NCBI RefSeq assembly: GCF_016741875.1 | Contig: NZ_JAERRF010000008.1 | Coordinates: 186,001 to 250,000, forward strand | Direction of reading: 5' to 3' | Source of the DNA: Streptomyces coffeae | GTDB taxonomy: Bacteria; Actinomycetota; Actinomycetes; Streptomycetales; Streptomycetaceae | Length of the DNA: 64,000 nucleotides | Part shown: one piece after another, positions 60,587-64,000 of the stretch | How positions within the stretch are numbered: the first letter of the stretch is position 1 | Layout: each line of letters starts with the position of its first letter | Made by a program: the position numbers and the translations under genes | The notes under the pieces: generated by a model | What the model was told of the DNA's origin: nothing | The model's input: only the letters and a program-made list of their open reading frames with translations | Database searches by the model: none

Positions 60587-61618
60587 ATGGGGAACAACAT
60601 GTCGTTCATCGGCCGTGACATGGCTGTCGACCTCGGCACCGCCAACACGCTGGTGTACGTCAGGGGCCGCGGGATCGTCCTCAACGAGCCGTCCGTCGTC
60701 GCCATCAACACCAACACCGGTGGAATTCTTGCTGTTGGCGCCGAGGCGAAGAAGATGATCGGCCGCACCCCTGGCAACATCGTCGCCGTGCGTCCGCTCA
60801 AGGACGGCGTTATCGCCGACTTCGAGATCACCGAGCGGATGCTGCGGTACTTCATCCTGAAGATCCACAAGCGCCGCTATCTCGCCCGGCCCCGTGTTGT
60901 GGTCTGTGTGCCGTCCGGCATCACCGGTGTGGAGCGCCGTGCCGTCATCGAGGCGTCCACCCAGGCGGGTGCCCGTCAAGTGCACATCATCGAGGAGCCC
61001 ATGGCCGCCGCCATCGGCTCCGGCCTCCCGGTCCACGAGGCCACCGGCAACATGGTGGTGGACATCGGCGGCGGCACGACCGAGGTCGCCGTCATCTCGC
61101 TCGGCGGCATCGTCACCGCCCAGTCCATCCGGGTCGCGGGCGATGAGCTGGACAACGCGATCATCCAGCACATCAAGAAGGAGTACAGCCTTCTGCTCGG
61201 CGAGCGCACCGCCGAGAACATCAAGATCACCATCGGCTCCGCATTCGAGAGCGACCAGGAGGAGCACACCGAGATCCGCGGCCGCGACCTGGTCAGCGGG
61301 CTCCCCAAGACCGTTGTCATCTCCGCCGCCGAGGTCCGCAAGGCGATGGAGGAACCGGTCAACTCGATCGTCGACGCGGTCAAGACGACCCTCGACAAGT
61401 GCCCCCCGGAGCTCTCCGGCGATGTGATGGACCGCGGCATCGTGCTCACCGGCGGCGGCGCGCTGCTGCGCGGCCTGGACGAGCGGCTGCGCCGGGAGAC
61501 CGGCATGCCGATCCATATCGCCGAGGACCCGCTGGACTCCGTCGCGCTCGGCTCCGGCAAGTGCGTCGAGGAGTTCGAGGCGCTCCAGCAGGTGCTGGAC
61601 GCCCAGCCCCGCAGATGA
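60587..61618 (+). CDS. mreB: Actin-like cytoskeletal protein MreB
   Basis: 343 residues from ATG 60587 (ATG 60599 also possible and has GGGGA before it). ATP-binding actin fold: DLGTANTLVYV (phosphate 1), VVDIGGGTTEVAVISLGG (phosphate 2) and LTGGGALLRGLD (adenosine motif). In Streptomyces MreB is dispensable for tip growth but directs spore-wall synthesis together with MreC, MreD, PBP2 and SfrA as the spore wall-synthesising complex. First gene of the mre cluster. Confidence 0.98.
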   Translation: MGNNMSFIGRDMAVDLGTANTLVYVRGRGIVLNEPSVVAINTNTGGILAVGAEAKKMIGRTPGNIVAVRPLKDGVIADFEITERMLRYFILKIHKRRYLARPRVVVCVPSGITGVERRAVIEASTQAGARQVHIIEEPMAAAIGSGLPVHEATGNMVVDIGGGTTEVAVISLGGIVTAQSIRVAGDELDNAIIQHIKKEYSLLLGERTAENIKITIGSAFESDQEEHTEIRGRDLVSGLPKTVVISAAEVRKAMEEPVNSIVDAVKTTLDKCPPELSGDVMDRGIVLTGGGALLRGLDERLRRETGMPIHIAEDPLDSVALGSGKCVEEFEALQQVLDAQPRR

Positions 61619-61633
61619 CAATCCGGTGTATCG

Positions 61634-61663
61634 GCCGTACGGGTGGATGGCTGCCCGTACGGC
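61634..61663 (+). terminator. Hairpin between mreB and mreC
   Basis: Ten-bp perfect stem GCCGTACGGG / CCCGTACGGC with a 10-base loop, 15 bp past mreB. No T run. It may lower read-through, giving more mreB than mreCD transcript, or protect the mreB 3' end. Confidence 0.6.
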
Positions 61664-61763
61664 AGAACGCTGATATACAGGCATAAGGCTCCCCAGGACC
61701 GGCCGTAGACCACGTATCGCCGGCGACCGGTCCGACTCCGACGAGGAAGGCACGTCGCCGCAC

Positions 61764-62717
61764 GTGAGGGACACACGAGAGAGCCGGCTGCTTCTTGTGC
61801 TGCTGGTCGCCATCGCGTTCGCGCTGATCACGGTGGACATCCGCGGCGGCGAGGACTCACCCCTCGACGGCGCGCGCCAGGCCGCCGCTTCGGTCTTCGG
61901 CCCCGTGGAGGACGGCGTCGCGTCCGCCGTCGACCCGGTCGGCAACGCGGTGGCGGCCGTTCGTGACTCCGACGAACGGCACGACCGCATCAAGGCCCTG
62001 GAGCAGGAGAACGCCAAGCTGAAGGCGCGGCTCGGCAGCAACGACCGCAACCGCGCCCGGGTGGTCGAACTCGACAAGCTGCGGAAGGTCGCCAGCCGCG
62101 GCCAGTACGGCATCAAGGGCGCCGAGGTCATCGGGATCGGCGCCGCTCAGGGCTTCTCCTGGACCGTCACCATCGACATCGGCAGCGACGACGGCATCCG
62201 CCGCGACATGACCGTCCTCAACGGCGACGGACTGGTCGGCCGGATCACCACTGTCGGCCCCTCCACCTCCACCGTGCTGCTCGCCATCGACCCCGACTTC
62301 ACCGTCGGCACCCGGATGGAGAAGTCCGGTGAGCTCGGCTTCGCGGGCGGGCGCGGCGACCGTTCGCTCCACGTCCAGCTCCTCAACGGCAAGGCGAAGA
62401 TCAAGAAGGGTGACCGGCTGGTCACTTTCGGCTCCCAGGCGGACAAACCGTTCGTACCCGGCGTTCCGGTCGGCAAGGTGGTCCGGGTCGACCCCACCGG
62501 CGGCGACCTCACCCGCACCCTCCAGGTGCGCCCCTACGTGTCGTTCAGCAAGCTGGACATCGTCGGTGTGGTGGTCGAGCCGCCGCCCTCCAACCCGCGG
62601 GACACCGTGCTGCCGCCCAAGCCGGCGAAGCCCAAGCCGACACCGACGGTCACCGTGACGGCGACCCCCACCTCCTCGCCCTCGAGCAACGCCGCCAACA
62701 GGGACTACAGGGACTGA
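61764..62717 (+). CDS. mreC: Rod-shape/spore-wall protein MreC
   Basis: 317 residues from GTG 61764. One N-terminal membrane helix (about 8-24), a coiled coil around residues 73-110 (RIKALEQENAKLKARL), then the periplasm-side beta domain (GFSWTVTIDIGSDDGIRRDM, VVRVDPTGGDLTRTLQVRPYV). A Pro/Thr-rich tail ends the protein. Bridges MreB-MreD to the penicillin-binding protein encoded downstream. Confidence 0.96.
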   Translation: MRDTRESRLLLVLLVAIAFALITVDIRGGEDSPLDGARQAAASVFGPVEDGVASAVDPVGNAVAAVRDSDERHDRIKALEQENAKLKARLGSNDRNRARVVELDKLRKVASRGQYGIKGAEVIGIGAAQGFSWTVTIDIGSDDGIRRDMTVLNGDGLVGRITTVGPSTSTVLLAIDPDFTVGTRMEKSGELGFAGGRGDRSLHVQLLNGKAKIKKGDRLVTFGSQADKPFVPGVPVGKVVRVDPTGGDLTRTLQVRPYVSFSKLDIVGVVVEPPPSNPRDTVLPPKPAKPKPTPTVTVTATPTSSPSSNAANRDYRD

Positions 62718-62720
62718 CCG

Positions 62721-63440
62721 ATGCTGCACCTCAACCGGATCCTCCTGTCGACCCTCCTCGTCCTCTTCGCCCTGCTGACCCAGATCTGCGTCCTGGCCCG
62801 GCTGCAACTGCCCGGCGCCGTCCCCGATCTGCTGCTGCTCGTCGTCCTCGGTCTTGCGCTGGTCTACGGCCATACCGGCGGTGCGCTCATCGGCTTCGGC
62901 GCCGGACTGCTGGTCGACCTCGCCCCGCCCGCCGACCATGCGGTCGGGCGCTATGCCCTGGTGCTGTGCGTCATCGGCTATCTGGCCGGGCTGGCCAAGC
63001 CGGAGAGCGGCCAGCTCCGGTCGGCCACCGGCCCGATGCTGGTGGTCGTCGCGGCCGCCATGGGCGCCACCCTGCTGTACGCGGGCGTCGGCGAGCTCGT
63101 CGGCGACGACGGAGCCCGCCATGTGGGGCTGGGCAAGCTGCTGTTCACCGCCGCGCTCTACGACCTGCTGCTGGCCCCCTTCGCGGTGCCGCTGATCATG
63201 GCGCTGGCCCGGAAGGCCGAGAACGACCCGATGGCCGACAGCGCGGGCGGCGGCCCCGGCGGCGACAGCGCGTCCCGCTGGATCAGCGCGGCGGGCGGGG
63301 TCCGCACCGCGCGGGCGGGCCGGCTGAGCCGTCTGAAGCGCACCGGCCGCACCGCCCGGATCGGCGGCCAGCGAGGCGGTCTGCTGACCAAGGTGGGCAA
63401 GGGCCGGTCGGGACGCATCAAGGGGGTCAAGCGCCTGTGA
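62721..63440 (+). CDS. mreD: Rod-shape/spore-wall protein MreD
   Basis: 239 residues from ATG 62721, three bases after the mreC stop. Five to six membrane helices in the first ~170 residues (LLSTLLVLFALLTQICV, DLLLLVVLGLALVYG, GALIGFGAGLLVDLAPP), with a basic, Gly/Arg-rich cytosolic tail of ~65 residues that is longer than in E. coli. Membrane partner of MreC in the wall-synthesis complex. Confidence 0.95.
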   Translation: MLHLNRILLSTLLVLFALLTQICVLARLQLPGAVPDLLLLVVLGLALVYGHTGGALIGFGAGLLVDLAPPADHAVGRYALVLCVIGYLAGLAKPESGQLRSATGPMLVVVAAAMGATLLYAGVGELVGDDGARHVGLGKLLFTAALYDLLLAPFAVPLIMALARKAENDPMADSAGGGPGGDSASRWISAAGGVRTARAGRLSRLKRTGRTARIGGQRGGLLTKVGKGRSGRIKGVKRL

Positions 63441-63498
63441 GCACTGCCCACCCGTCGCCCGCCCTCCCGTCGCCCACCGCCACCCTCATGGGAGCGCC

Positions 63499-64000
63499 AT
63501 GAGCAACATCCCCGAGACCGGGCGGACCACGCGGGTCACCGTCCGGCTCGTCGCCATCCAGATCCTCGTCTTCTCGCTGCTGCTGACCCTCGGCGGGCGG
63601 CTGTGGTACCTCCAGATCCGCAACGGCGACGAGTACACCAAGAAGGCCGCCAACAACCACGTCCAGCAGGTCGTCCACCCCGCGGTGCGCGGCTCGATAC
63701 TGGACGCCCGCGGTGTGCCGCTGGCCGACAACGAGACCCGGCTCGTGGTCTCCGCCAGCCGGACCGCCCTGATGAAGGAGCCGGACGACGGAAAGGCCGT
63801 CCTGACCCGTCTGGCGGGCGTGCTGAAGATGCAGCCCAAGGACGTGATGGACAAGGTCCGGCTGTGCGACGCCAAGACCCCGCAGCCGTGCTGGAACGGC
63901 TCCCCGTACCAGCCCATCCCGATCACCGATGAGGCCAGCCCCCAGCAGGCCCTCCAGATCCGGGAGCGCGAGGAGGACTTCCCCGGCATCAGCGCGGAGC
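63499..64000 (+). CDS. mrdA: Class B penicillin-binding protein 2 (MrdA-like), partial at window edge
   Basis: 167 residues visible from ATG 63499 (GGAG six bases upstream); the transpeptidase domain is beyond the window. N-terminal membrane helix (about 18-36), then GDEYTKKAANNHVQQ and RGSILDARGVPLADN, the dimerisation/pedestal motif of class B PBPs. Position directly after mreD is standard, and a RodA/SfrA gene is expected next. Cross-links peptidoglycan in the spore-wall complex. Confidence 0.93.
   Translation, partial: MSNIPETGRTTRVTVRLVAIQILVFSLLLTLGGRLWYLQIRNGDEYTKKAANNHVQQVVHPAVRGSILDARGVPLADNETRLVVSASRTALMKEPDDGKAVLTRLAGVLKMQPKDVMDKVRLCDAKTPQPCWNGSPYQPIPITDEASPQQALQIREREEDFPGISAE

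Overview
The window is a stretch of Streptomyces (or very close actinomycete) core chromosome. Coding sequence is extremely GC-rich with a strong G/C third-position bias, GTG starts are frequent, and the gene content is the familiar tig-clpP1-clpP2-clpX / valS-folC-ndk-mreBCD block followed, in the other direction, by nei, rpiB, sodF, asd, pepN, malQ and a csnR-type sugar operon. The species cannot be named from this sequence alone.

Layout, left to right. 0-3.3 kb: minus-strand ROK regulator, sugar-binding lipoprotein and permease (cut by the window edge), with a perfect operator-like palindrome in front of the regulator; this matches the chitosan-oligosaccharide csnR-csnE-csnF arrangement. 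3.4-8.6 kb: MscS channel, HNH protein, and a large secreted GH84 glycosidase. 8.9-14.9 kb: a small repeat protein coupled to malQ, a small membrane protein, a diiron acyl desaturase behind a repeated palindromic operator, and a Sel1/TPR protein. 14.96-20.4 kb: an island of lower GC and foreign character, with two duplicated ~50-residue membrane microproteins, a phage-type HNH nuclease, an XRE/TPR regulator overlapping a GNAT acetyltransferase gene, and a train of very small, partly coupled genes, including a DUF7848-like and a DUF397 protein and cysteine-pair microproteins.

20.6-31 kb: two aminopeptidase N paralogues separated by asd, a Tat-exported metallophosphoesterase and an AbiEi/endonuclease-fold protein, then an Rv2466c-like thioredoxin-fold nitroreductase behind a SigR-like promoter. 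31-36 kb: sodF under an apparent Nur (nickel) box, and two APC amino-acid permeases flanking bioY. 36-44.6 kb: rpiB-nei, an Eis-type acetyltransferase, a membrane PP2C phosphatase, a MacB-like ABC exporter pair and an acyltransferase. 44.6-45.9 kb: an AT-richer gap, a small membrane protein, tRNA-Gly and tRNA-Pro.

46-64 kb: proteostasis and envelope block: tig, clpP1-clpP2, clpX (chaperone and protease), three tandem Pro/Gln/Tyr-rich single-pass membrane paralogues, valS, an extra PbpA-like transpeptidase, folC, a DUF4233 protein, ndk, and the mreB-mreC-mreD-mrdA wall-elongation/sporulation cluster, cut at the right edge. Many strong GC-rich hairpins separate the transcription units. I did not find a wholly new, clearly delimited system. 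The most unusual stretch is the 15-20 kb island; the repeat microprotein before malQ and the three tandem membrane paralogues next to clpX are also worth attention.
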